A DNA stretch of 64,000 nt, taken from positions 1 to 64,000 of the forward strand of contig NZ_JAMDHK010000003.1 of NCBI RefSeq assembly GCF_024721115.1, in the 5' to 3' direction. Under the pieces are notes generated by a model. The model did not search any database. It was not told the DNA's origin and saw nothing but the letters and a program-made list of their open reading frames with translations. Made by a program: the position numbers and the translations under genes. Positions 58,601 to 64,000 of the stretch are shown here, piece by piece. Within the stretch, counting starts at the first letter, position 1. Every line of letters begins with the position of its first letter. Origin of the DNA: Salipiger pentaromativorans (GTDB taxonomy: Bacteria > Pseudomonadota > Alphaproteobacteria > Rhodobacterales > Rhodobacteraceae).

Positions 58601-60018
58601 CCGCGCTGGTCAGCGAGGCGGTGGCGAATGTGAACGACGCCCCCTCGGGCGGTGTCGAAATCTCTGGCGCGGCCCTCCAGGGTGCGGTGCTGAGCGCCTC
58701 GCAGAGCATCGGCGATGCGGACGGGTTCGATGCCGCAGCGCTCGTCTACCAGTGGCTGCGCGACGGCGCGCCGATCCCCGGCGCCGACGCGCCCAGCTAT
58801 ACCATCGCCGCGGGCGATATCGGCCACCAGATCTCGGTCCGGGTCAGCTATGAGGACGGCGGCGGCACGCTGGAAAGCCTCACCAGCCCGGAAAGCGCAA
58901 CGGTCCTGCCCGAGACCGCCTATGGCGGCGATCTGCTGAGCGGCGGCGCGGGCGACACCCGGCTCTTCGGCGACGGCTTCGAGGCGCGCTATGCGCCCGA
59001 CGAGGCCGCCGCGGTCTATCGGCTCTACCAGGCCACCTTCGCGCGCGCCCCCGATGCCACGGGCTTTGACAACTGGACCGAGCGGCTGGCCACCGATCTC
59101 CGGACCCCGGTGCAGGTGAGCGGCGCCTTCGTGACCAGCACCGAGTTCCAGAACACCTATGGTGCGCTCGACAATGCGGGCTTTGTCGCGCTGCTCTATC
59201 AGAACGTGCTGGGCCGCGCGGCCGATGAAACCGGGCTGGCCAACTGGACCGCGCGGCTCGACGGCGGCATGAGCCGCGCCCAGGTCGTGCTGGGTTTTGC
59301 CCAGAGCCAGGAATTCGTCAGCGACACGCAAGCCGATGCCCGGGCCTTTGCCGAGGCCCGCAGCCCAACGACCTGGAGCGACGAGGTCTACCGGCTCTAC
59401 CAGGCGACGCTCGACCGCGCGCCCGATCCGACGGGCTTTGCCAACTGGTCCGGGCGGCTGGCGGACGGTATGCCGTTTACCACCGTGATCAACAGCTTCG
59501 TGACCAGCACCGAGTTCCAGAACACCTATGGCGCGCTCGACAACGAAGGCTTTGTCGCGCTGCTCTATCAGAACGTGCTCGGCCGCGATGCCGACGCCAC
59601 CGGGCTGGCGAACTGGACGGCCCGGCTCGACAGTGGCATGAGCCGCGCGCAGGTCGTGCTCGGCTTTGCCCAGAGCAGCGAATTCGTCAGCGCCACCCAA
59701 GAGGATCTGCGCCTGTGGATGCTCGACCAGGGGATCGACGACCGGATCGAGGCGCGCGGCACGGCAACGGAGCTGGCCGGCGGGCTCTGGGCCGATCTCT
59801 TCGTCTTCGGCACAAGTGACCCCGGAACGTTCCGCGTGCACGATCTGGAGCCCTGGGATCTGCTGTCCTTCGAGGGCTTCGGCTATGCCGACGGCACCGA
59901 GGCCCGCAGCCACTTTGCGCCGCAGGGTGCGGATCTGGTCTTCAGCGACCAGGGGGTGACGGTGATCTTCGAAAACACGGGGCTTGCGGCGCTGGATCCC
60001 GATCTTATCCTGGTCTGA
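52612..60018 (+). CDS. Giant FG-GAP/VCBS/RTX/DUF4214 secreted adhesin-like protein
   Basis: Domains in order of the 2468 residues: a NIDO-like N-terminal domain (about 20-215); two cadherin-like units (220-405); seven FG-GAP repeats with calcium loops of the DxNxDGxxD kind (GDVNGDGRADLL, GDVNGDGLADFL, GDVNGDGYADIM, GDVNGDGIDDML, GDINGDGLPDFA, GDFNNDGIDDLA, GDLNGDGIDDLV; about 440-890), suggesting an integrin-like seven-bladed propeller. A third cadherin-like unit (912-1003), a VCBS unit (1007-1113), a second propeller-like region (1117-1493) and an RTX block (1607-1683) follow. Then come three near-identical 95-residue Ig-like repeats plus one diverged unit (1730-2100), two DUF4214 units (2120-2370) and a C-terminal export-type tail. 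There is no classical signal peptide. Probable role: calcium-dependent surface or biofilm protein exported by a type I system. Confidence 0.82.
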   Translation: MGTAITGNGSLVSGLGGPEGYGEIRLPNIDDFQLRVDVSAVFANGFVIGGRSYSATDFRVSTNGFVAFGPNAYYYDTNHIPTGQTEPVIAALWTDIAPHFNNARIYVDVDPVGDVVTITWLDVLPYQYNRTAGGSSFQIQLFDRPGDDFDVVLRYGNVTWGASDPAGPAASGVALGEFVATTSASGDAARSAQLDTTTGNTGQTGMWVFQYLSPTLHAPDAGDVRFEMSEDGLLTLTPTQILASSSDADHDVLSLAAVGSMSNGTLVQNADGSLSIAPAENFNGELSFTFTVSDGRRSSTATARIDVAPVNDAPTAEGEEMKGFAGVAMQIAAETLLANDSDIDGDTLSIVAVDSAFGGTVALNEDGSVLFTPDDGLVGPAGFSYTISDPDGLTATATATVNVREAVTEVTLRNLDGAEGVKLTAELLGGTATLLGDVNGDGRADLLIGGRSEWSNAISNLVIGDNYLVYGRAGGYADLLGSVIGGPAVFLENEAGGATTRIAPLGVSVATGASMAPAGDVNGDGLADFLISSRNARANGQDGAGIVHLVYGQAGGFGTDLTLSGLSGARGATIQGTTRNQFLGAGVIGVGDVNGDGYADIMISATRATVDGRAQAGESYVFFGGPGGAGLSGTLTIADADLVLQGGHAYQMSGAALAGVGDVNGDGIDDMLIGAPDTLSAGTGTHAAAYLVYGSRSYGSRTLDLTALTPDQGIAFTLPAADTALGAHVAAIGDINGDGLPDFAISAEYASVNGVANSGSVYVIFGKRGGLDAGIDLSTLNGSDGFRIDGAAGARLGYGAITAAGDFNNDGIDDLALLSLLDPAVDGSDGTGRAYVIYGSEAGMPATLSVEALNGVRGITLDNSFVQRLLSVAGGGDLNGDGIDDLVLTGSDDRSYIVYGFDNASPISPSAPQLVNDELVALANTGLIIAAADLLANDSDNRPLVTGIAEVFGASHGTVTLTAEGDLRFVPETNFIGEAGFSYRVIDEDGEAASARVTVQVQEHPAPASISGDLTGTVDESAPAQRASGRILVSDPNTGEGRLAPIDPAALDGLYGTFTLSSTGLWSYTIDPASPAFAALDDGDVAVEQLTVQSLDGSRSATINVSVVGRDETELARSGDSFVLNLDRSDHKFDLDSALLSGGSRAVVWTATMQDGSGTGVYLRTVSASGDPVSTELPLATATQLDQRHPVVAGMSNGGFMVAWQDFSGGANTPPAIELRSFNLFGPATGTFRLTHIDGLLDPLVLGLEGGGALVLAQRRGFPDNDNALVLQRFDATAQPVGGLIELPGNPGAETNPALAQLADGSILLTWQTSGVLMMQRLTANGHPSGTPFATGIDDVGGMGAKVTALNGGGYVLSWDATGGDALGVKAQIFDAAGVALTGEILVDPDAVMALGHAVTALDDGGFALAWARVVDGRTLVGLQAFDAAGTAAGAILEAGVIAAFTDTTLFDLLPIGLEGSGTTDLTVYFPQVPEGSATSDIVGQTVEIVLPIEMTLQDDTHTVVEGGTTLQAALFDNDSGFRLHVVAVDGQSVDGTLDLAGPVGTLTITAGGLLRYVTDDPDNQLAKGMSATQVWQVTVEDGAGNRSTQSLEITVLGSGETVTRIGTPGADSLEGGFGDDSLDGLAGNDTLDGGSGADTLTGGSGSDRLTGGAGPDLFILSPGSDDDVLTDFDFSEDSLDLSAFDTTSLAAWQTRYDSATGNRIVTLAEGGTLTFEGIGVENFAPTGSLQVTGTAQQGETLSADASGISDADGLGPLPATLQWLRDGEPIDGATGTTYLLTQEDVGHRIELRYSYTDLFGTAEQVTALAAENVTNVNDLPSGTLTVTGTAQQGETLSADTSGITDADGLGPLPATLQWLRDGEPIDGATGTTYLLTQEDVGHRIELRYSYTDLFGTAEQVTALAAENVTNVNDLPSGTLTVTGTAQQGETLSVDASGISDADGMGPLPATLQWLRDGEPIDGATGTTYLLTQEDVGHRIELRYSYTDLTGTSESVTALVSEAVANVNDAPSGGVEISGAALQGAVLSASQSIGDADGFDAAALVYQWLRDGAPIPGADAPSYTIAAGDIGHQISVRVSYEDGGGTLESLTSPESATVLPETAYGGDLLSGGAGDTRLFGDGFEARYAPDEAAAVYRLYQATFARAPDATGFDNWTERLATDLRTPVQVSGAFVTSTEFQNTYGALDNAGFVALLYQNVLGRAADETGLANWTARLDGGMSRAQVVLGFAQSQEFVSDTQADARAFAEARSPTTWSDEVYRLYQATLDRAPDPTGFANWSGRLADGMPFTTVINSFVTSTEFQNTYGALDNEGFVALLYQNVLGRDADATGLANWTARLDSGMSRAQVVLGFAQSSEFVSATQEDLRLWMLDQGIDDRIEARGTATELAGGLWADLFVFGTSDPGTFRVHDLEPWDLLSFEGFGYADGTEARSHFAPQGADLVFSDQGVTVIFENTGLAALDPDLILV
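57811..58580 (+). repeat. Near-identical 285-bp tandem repeats
   Basis: Units begin at 57811, 58096 and 58381 with an exact 285-bp period (95 codons). The first two are nearly identical at the DNA level, including synonymous positions; the third is the same until about 58570, where the sequence diverges. Each encodes GTAQQGETLS... through QWLRDGEPIDGATGTTYLLT and VTNVNDLPSG. Recent duplication or gene conversion is the likely cause, and copy number may vary between strains. Confidence 0.92.
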
Positions 60019-60069
60019 CAGGAACCGGCGCCACGCGGCGCATCCCGACGCCCCGCGAAAGGAGGTCTC

Positions 60070-60177
60070 ATGATCCGCGCATTGCCGCCCCGCCCGGACG
60101 TCTCCGGTCCGGGACGACCGGATGCCGCGCCGCCGCAGCGCGCGGCGCGGCCTGCGAGGCCCCGCCCATGTCCGTGA
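60070..60177 (+). CDS. Possible 35-codon leader ORF
   Basis: An ATG at 60070 follows an excellent AAAGGAGGTCTC ribosome-binding sequence and opens a 35-codon frame, Pro/Arg/Ala-rich, whose end overlaps the start of the DadA-like gene by 10 bases. The DadA-like gene itself lacks a comparable ribosome-binding site, so translational coupling from this leader is possible. No homologue is known to me. Confidence 0.3.
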   Translation: MIRALPPRPDVSGPGRPDAAPPQRAARPARPRPCP

Positions 60178-61418
60178 TCGTCCTCGGCGCCGGCATGGTC
60201 GGCATCGGCTCGGCCCTCGCGTTGCAGGCGCGCGGGCATGAGGTGACCGTGATCGACCGCCGCCTCCCCGGCTCAGAAACCAGCCATGGAAATGCCGGCA
60301 TCATCCAGGGCGAGGCGGTCGAGCCCTATGCCATGCCGCGCGGGCTGGCGGGCCTGACCGGCATCCTGCTGAAACGCGGCAATGACATCGACTGGAACAT
60401 CCCCGGCGTGCTGCGCAACGCCCCGGCGCTGGCGGGCTACTGGCTGGCCTCCGCCCCGGCGCGCCACCGCGAGATCTCGCGGGTTTACGCGCGGCTCATC
60501 CGCCGCGCCACGGCGGATCACGCACCGCTGATCGAGGCCGCCGGCGCCGGCGATCTGGTCCGGCGCGAGGGGTTTCGCAACGTCCACCGCGATGCGGCGG
60601 GGTTCGAGGCGGAGGCGCGCGACGCCGAGCGGCTGGCGCGCAATGCCGGTCTCTCGGTCGAGATCGAGGACGGCGCCGCGCTCGCCACCGCCGTGCCCGC
60701 GCTGCGCCGACCGATGGCGGGGGCGGTGGTTTGGAAAGACGCCTGGCCCTGTCGCGACCCGGGCGGGCTGGTGCGGGCCTATGCCGATCTCTTCACCGCG
60801 CGCGGCGGGCGCATCCTGACCGGCGACGCGCTGAGCCTGGCGCAGACCCGGCCCGGCTGGCGCGTTGCCAGCGACGACGGTGCCGTCGAGGCGGCGCAGG
60901 TGGTGGTCGCGCTCGGACCCTGGTCGCCGGCGCTTCTGGCGCGCTTCGGCTATCGCATCCGGATGGTGCCCAAGCGTGGCTATCACGCGCATCTCACCGC
61001 CGCCGGGGGGCGCAATGCCCTGCCGCTCGACCGCCCGCTGATGGATGTGGCCAATGGCGCGGTGTTCTCGCCGATGCGCGGCGGCCTGCGCATCCTGACC
61101 GGCGCCGACCTCTCCTCCGGCCGCCGCGATCCCGCCACCGCGCCGCAGCTCGACCGGGCGGTGGCAGCGGCGCGCGACTTGCTGGAGCTGGGTCCCGAAG
61201 CGCCCGGCGGGCGCTGGACGGGCGTGCGCCCCTGCATGCCCGACATGCTGCCGCTCACCGGCCCCGCGCCGCGCCATACCGGCCTGTGGTTCAATTTCGG
61301 CCACGGTCATCAGGGCTTTACCCTGGGCCCGACCAGCGGCGCGCTGCTCGCCGCCCGGATGGCCGGCGAAACCGACCCCGCGCTCGCGGCGCTCGACCCG
61401 ACCCGCCTGCGCCTCTAA
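60168..61418 (+). CDS. DadA-like FAD-dependent amino-acid oxidoreductase
   Basis: The 416-residue protein begins with an FAD dinucleotide-binding motif (VIVLGAGMVGIGSALALQARG, then a conserved Glu/Asp in VTVIDRR) and has the DAO-family SHGNAGIIQGEAVEPYAMP block, a VVVALGPWSPALLARFG block and a C-terminal WTGVRPCMPDMLPLTGPAP. This matches the D-amino-acid dehydrogenase group, which deaminates D-amino acids and passes electrons to the respiratory chain. Substrate specificity is not evident. It may be translationally coupled to a short upstream frame and is not part of the following ArsR operon. Confidence 0.82.
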   Translation: MSVIVLGAGMVGIGSALALQARGHEVTVIDRRLPGSETSHGNAGIIQGEAVEPYAMPRGLAGLTGILLKRGNDIDWNIPGVLRNAPALAGYWLASAPARHREISRVYARLIRRATADHAPLIEAAGAGDLVRREGFRNVHRDAAGFEAEARDAERLARNAGLSVEIEDGAALATAVPALRRPMAGAVVWKDAWPCRDPGGLVRAYADLFTARGGRILTGDALSLAQTRPGWRVASDDGAVEAAQVVVALGPWSPALLARFGYRIRMVPKRGYHAHLTAAGGRNALPLDRPLMDVANGAVFSPMRGGLRILTGADLSSGRRDPATAPQLDRAVAAARDLLELGPEAPGGRWTGVRPCMPDMLPLTGPAPRHTGLWFNFGHGHQGFTLGPTSGALLAARMAGETDPALAALDPTRLRL

Positions 61419-61458
61419 TACCGCCGGTTGATCCAAATCAAGGCAACTCCGCCGCCCT

Positions 61459-61476
61459 TATGCGCCTATGCGCATA
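61459..61476 (+). promoter_or_regulatory. ATGCGC palindrome, likely ArsR-type operator
   Basis: TATGCGCATA (61467-61476) is a perfect 10-bp palindrome, preceded at 61459 by another TTATGCGC half. It sits immediately before the ribosome-binding site of the ArsR-type gene, where an autorepressor would block transcription. Confidence 0.55.
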
Positions 61477-61489
61477 AAGGGGATTGCCG

Positions 61490-61780
61490 ATGATTCTGAC
61501 CGTTCTCTCGGCCATGGCCGAACCGACCCGCCTGGAAGCGATGCGGATTCTCAGCGATGGCTCTGAGCATTGCGTCTGCGAGCTGATGAAGCGGCTGGGC
61601 GCCACGCAAAGCCGCATGTCGCGGCATATGCAGGTGCTCAAGCAGGCCGGTCTGGTGACCGACCGGCGCGATGCCCAATGGGTGCGTTACCGGCTGAACC
61701 CCGCCCTGCCCCCGGAGCTGGACGCGGTCGTCGCCGCCGTCTTCCGGGCCGCGCAAAGCCAGGAAAGGAGCGCCGCATGA
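61490..61780 (+). CDS. ArsR-family metalloid-responsive repressor
   Basis: This 96-residue winged-helix repressor has the ArsR alpha3 metal motif: Cys28-Val-Cys30 in SEHCVCELMKRLG, as in the arsenite-sensing ArsR group, followed by the recognition helix QSRMSRHMQVLKQAGLV and wing RRDAQWVRYRL. It should release DNA when As(III), Sb(III) or a thiol-reactive compound binds. The ATG at 61490 was preferred over TTG at 61484 because AAGGGG is well spaced. Its stop overlaps the permease start (ATGA). Confidence 0.88.
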   Translation: MILTVLSAMAEPTRLEAMRILSDGSEHCVCELMKRLGATQSRMSRHMQVLKQAGLVTDRRDAQWVRYRLNPALPPELDAVVAAVFRAAQSQERSAA

Positions 61781-62838
61781 GCGCCGACATCACCACCCCC
61801 GCACATCCCTCGCGCCCCGACTGGCAGTGGCATCTGGGCGTTGCCGCCTTTGCCGTTGCCTGGTGGCTGGTCTATCGCCAGTTGCGCCCGCTATCCGAAT
61901 GGATCACGGCGCTGCTGCCGGTCGAGCGGCACAGCCACAGCGGCGAGGCCATCGCCTTTTTCCTCTACGACGTGCCGAAGGTGATGATGCTGCTGACGCT
62001 CATCGTCTTCGCCATGGGCGTGGTGCGCAGCTTCTTCTCCGCCGAAAAGACCCGCGCGGTGCTGTCGGGCAAGGCCGAGGGCGTCGGCAATGTACTGGCG
62101 GCCGGTCTCGGCGTGCTGACGCCGTTCTGTTCCTGCTCGGCGGTGCCGCTTTTCATCGGTTTCGTCTCGGCGGGCGTGCCGCTGGGCGTGACCTTCTCCT
62201 TCCTGATCGCCGCGCCGATGGTGAACGAGGTGGCGCTGGTGCTGCTTTTCGGTCTGGTCGGCTGGCAGGTGGCGGTGACCTATCTCGCCTTCGGTCTGGG
62301 CATCGCCATCGTGGCGGGCTTTGTCATCGGCAAGCTGCGCCTCGAAGGCTGGTTGCAGGACTGGGTGCGCGAGATCCACACCGGCGCCGGTGCGCCCGCC
62401 GACATCGACACCGCGCATCCCGGCATGGTGGACCGCTACAAGCTGGGCATCGCCGCCGTGCGCGAGATCTTCGGCAAGGTCTGGCTGTGGATCCTGCTGG
62501 GGATCGGCATGGGCGCGCTGATCCACGGCTATGTGCCCGAGGATCTGATGGTGCGCATCATGGGCGCCGGCACCTGGTGGTCCGTGCCCGCCGCGGTGCT
62601 GATGGGAATCCCGATGTACACCAATGCCGCCGGCGTCATTCCCATCGTCGAGGCGCTGCTTGGCAAGGGCGCCGCGCTTGGCACCGTGCTGGCCTTCATG
62701 ATGAGCGTGATCGCGCTGTCGCTGCCCGAGATGATCATTCTCAAGCAGGTGCTGACCCTGCGCCTGATCGCCGTCTTCATCGGCGTGGTGGCCAGCGGCA
62801 TCCTCGCGGTCGGCATCCTGTTCAACCTGATCTTCTGA
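61777..62838 (+). CDS. ArsP/DUF318-type permease with CSC motif
   Basis: The 353-residue membrane protein has about eight hydrophobic segments and belongs to the DUF318 permease family. Its key motif GVLTPFCSCSAVPLFIGF places Cys118 and Cys120 in a membrane helix; in ArsP such cysteines bind trivalent organoarsenicals for export. Blocks MVNEVALVLLFGLVGW and GIPMYTNAAGVIPIVEALLGKG are typical. A His-containing loop (VERHSHSGEA) near residue 50 might bind metal. Operon position with an ArsR-type repressor and thioredoxin-like protein supports a metal(loid) or thiol-compound efflux role; the actual substrate is not known. Confidence 0.8.
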   Translation: MSADITTPAHPSRPDWQWHLGVAAFAVAWWLVYRQLRPLSEWITALLPVERHSHSGEAIAFFLYDVPKVMMLLTLIVFAMGVVRSFFSAEKTRAVLSGKAEGVGNVLAAGLGVLTPFCSCSAVPLFIGFVSAGVPLGVTFSFLIAAPMVNEVALVLLFGLVGWQVAVTYLAFGLGIAIVAGFVIGKLRLEGWLQDWVREIHTGAGAPADIDTAHPGMVDRYKLGIAAVREIFGKVWLWILLGIGMGALIHGYVPEDLMVRIMGAGTWWSVPAAVLMGIPMYTNAAGVIPIVEALLGKGAALGTVLAFMMSVIALSLPEMIILKQVLTLRLIAVFIGVVASGILAVGILFNLIF

Positions 62839-62851
62839 AAGGAGACCCCGC

Positions 62852-63088
62852 ATGAAAACCGTCAAGGTCTATGGCCCCGGCTGCAAACGCTGCGAGACCA
62901 CCGAAACCATGGTCCGCGAGACCGCCGCGAAGCTCGGGCTCGAGGTCGCGGTGGAGAAGGTGACCGATCCGAAATCCATCGCCATGGCCGGCGTGATGTC
63001 GACCCCGGGGATTTCCGTCGATGGCAAGCTCGTGCACGCGGGCGGGCTGCCGGACGCGGCCAAGCTCGAAGCCTGGCTGTCGGCCTGA
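62852..63088 (+). CDS. Small CxxC thioredoxin-like protein
   Basis: This 78-residue protein resembles the redox-active disulphide (TM0996/MTH895-like) glutaredoxin-fold proteins: Cys11-Lys-Arg-Cys14 in VYGPGCKRCETTE, the cis-Pro block STPGISVDGKLV and a short C-terminal helix. Such proteins are routinely encoded next to DUF318 permeases. It may reduce or carry the permease substrate, or keep the permease cysteines reduced. It begins 13 bases after the permease stop. Confidence 0.88.
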   Translation: MKTVKVYGPGCKRCETTETMVRETAAKLGLEVAVEKVTDPKSIAMAGVMSTPGISVDGKLVHAGGLPDAAKLEAWLSA

Positions 63089-63111
63089 GCCGGATCGAAG
63101 GGAGGAGCCTT

Positions 63112-64000
63112 ATGAAACCCGCTATCCTGGCGGCCCTCGCGGCCGCCCTGCCCCTGCCCGCGCTGGCGGGGGTGCTGGAGATCCAGCCCGTTGCCGAGAA
63201 CGTCTGGGCGCTGGTCGGCCCCATGGGGCAGCGCGATCCCGAGAACCTCGGCAACAACGCCACCTTCGGCGTCGTCGTGACCCCCGAAGGCGTGGTTCTG
63301 ATGGATCCGGGCGGATCGTGGAAAGGCGCCGAGATGATCGACGCCGCCATCGACACGCTGACCGACCTGCCGGTGGTCTATGTCATCGACACCGGCGGGC
63401 AGGATCACCGCTGGCTCGGCAACGGCTACTGGCAGGCCCAGGGCGCGACGGTGATCGCCTCCGAGGCGGCCCAGGCCGATCATCACGACCGCGGCTCGAT
63501 GCAGATGAGCGCGCTGGCGCAACTGATCGGCGACGGGCTCGACGGGACCGCCCCCGCCGATGCGGACGAGACCTTTGACAGCGACAAGACGCTCGAGCTG
63601 GGCGGCCTGCGCTTCGAGATCCATCACCGCAGCCCGGCCCACACCCCCGGCGACAGCTTTGTCTGGCTCGGCGCGCAGCGGGTGATGTTCACCGGCGACA
63701 TCGTCTATGTGGACCGCATCCTCGGCGTCGGCCCGCAATCGAACGTGAAAAGCTGGATCGCGGCCTTCGAGGCGATGGCGGCCTTTGACCCGGTGCATGT
63801 GGTGCCCGGCCACGGCCCGGCCACCACGCTCGACCGGGCCAGGGCGGACAGCTACGACTACCTCGTGACGCTGCGCCGCGAGATCGGCGCACTGATCGAG
63901 GACGGCGGCGACATTCTGGCGGCGCCGACCATCGACCAGTCGGCCTTTGCCTATCTCGAACAGTTCGACGCGCTGGCCGGGCGCAACGCCCAGGCGACCT
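63112..64000 (+). CDS. Exported metallo-beta-lactamase-fold protein, partial
   Basis: The open frame runs off the window end, so the C-terminus is missing. A GGGAGGAG ribosome-binding site precedes ATG 63112, and a signal peptide (MKPAILAALAAALPLPALAG) leads. MBL-fold landmarks are NNATFGVVVTPEGVVLMDPG, His in SPAHTPGDSFVW, Asp in FTGDIVYVD and His in VVPGHGPATT. The usual HxHxDH is replaced by TGGQDH (Thr94 to His99), which removes the first two zinc ligands. It may keep one metal. It follows the thioredoxin-like gene on the same strand and probably belongs to the ArsR operon; the role is unknown. Confidence 0.78.
   Translation, partial: MKPAILAALAAALPLPALAGVLEIQPVAENVWALVGPMGQRDPENLGNNATFGVVVTPEGVVLMDPGGSWKGAEMIDAAIDTLTDLPVVYVIDTGGQDHRWLGNGYWQAQGATVIASEAAQADHHDRGSMQMSALAQLIGDGLDGTAPADADETFDSDKTLELGGLRFEIHHRSPAHTPGDSFVWLGAQRVMFTGDIVYVDRILGVGPQSNVKSWIAAFEAMAAFDPVHVVPGHGPATTLDRARADSYDYLVTLRREIGALIEDGGDILAAPTIDQSAFAYLEQFDALAGRNAQAT

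Overview
The window is high-GC DNA, densely packed on both strands, with the gene content of a marine or halotolerant alphaproteobacterium of the Roseobacter group (Rhodobacteraceae). The pointers are an ectoine operon with its own aspartokinase, two TRAP transporters, a bromoperoxidase-like protein, DUF4214/RTX secreted giants and a monomeric NADP isocitrate dehydrogenase. The assignment rests on gene content and protein resemblance only. No rRNA, tRNA, CRISPR array, transposase or integrase was found.

Layout. 0-6.4 kb: a low-GC HEPN-like remnant, cbiZ (cobinamide salvage), three exported or lipoprotein genes, a cytochrome c/L,D-transpeptidase pair, and a vanadium-haloperoxidase homologue whose active site looks dismantled. 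6.4-12.7 kb: a SARP-like regulator with TPR region, then ectR and the divergent ectABC-ask operon, closed by a palindromic terminator. 12.7-22.6 kb: katG, a lipoprotein hydrolase, a four-gene 2-oxoacid:acceptor oxidoreductase operon (gamma, alpha, beta, then a GltD-like flavoprotein fused to a ferredoxin), and a PHP-domain hydrolase. 22.6-29.4 kb: a TRAP transporter divergent from two tandem amidases, with a cupin-type XRE regulator beside them.

29.5-45.3 kb is the most coherent system: a complete aromatic meta-cleavage pathway in three minus-strand operons. The first encodes an extradiol dioxygenase, an HpaB-type FADH2 monooxygenase, a stand-alone FAD synthetase and a flavin reductase. The second encodes a TRAP importer and a ring-fission-product hydrolase. 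The third encodes dmpCEFGHI plus a membrane-anchored ABM protein. A divergent GntR/FCD regulator sits between the second and third. All three operons carry the same roughly 28-bp AT-rich element over a TTGACA -35 box, so this looks like one regulon in which substrate uptake, ring hydroxylation, FAD supply, ring fission and carbon funnelling are co-controlled. A DnaB-like ATPase gene interrupts it.

45.5-60 kb: two large calcium-binding, probably type I-secreted proteins (1422 and 2468 residues) on opposite strands flank icd and share homologous C-terminal modules. The larger carries seven FG-GAP calcium loops and three nearly identical 285-bp tandem repeats. 60-64 kb: a DadA-like oxidoreductase, then an operon of ArsR-type repressor, CSC-motif permease, CxxC thioredoxin-like protein and a metallo-beta-lactamase-fold protein that lacks the usual HxH and runs off the window.

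Most open frames opposite real genes, including one of 1771 codons, are shadows of GC-rich codon usage and were left out.
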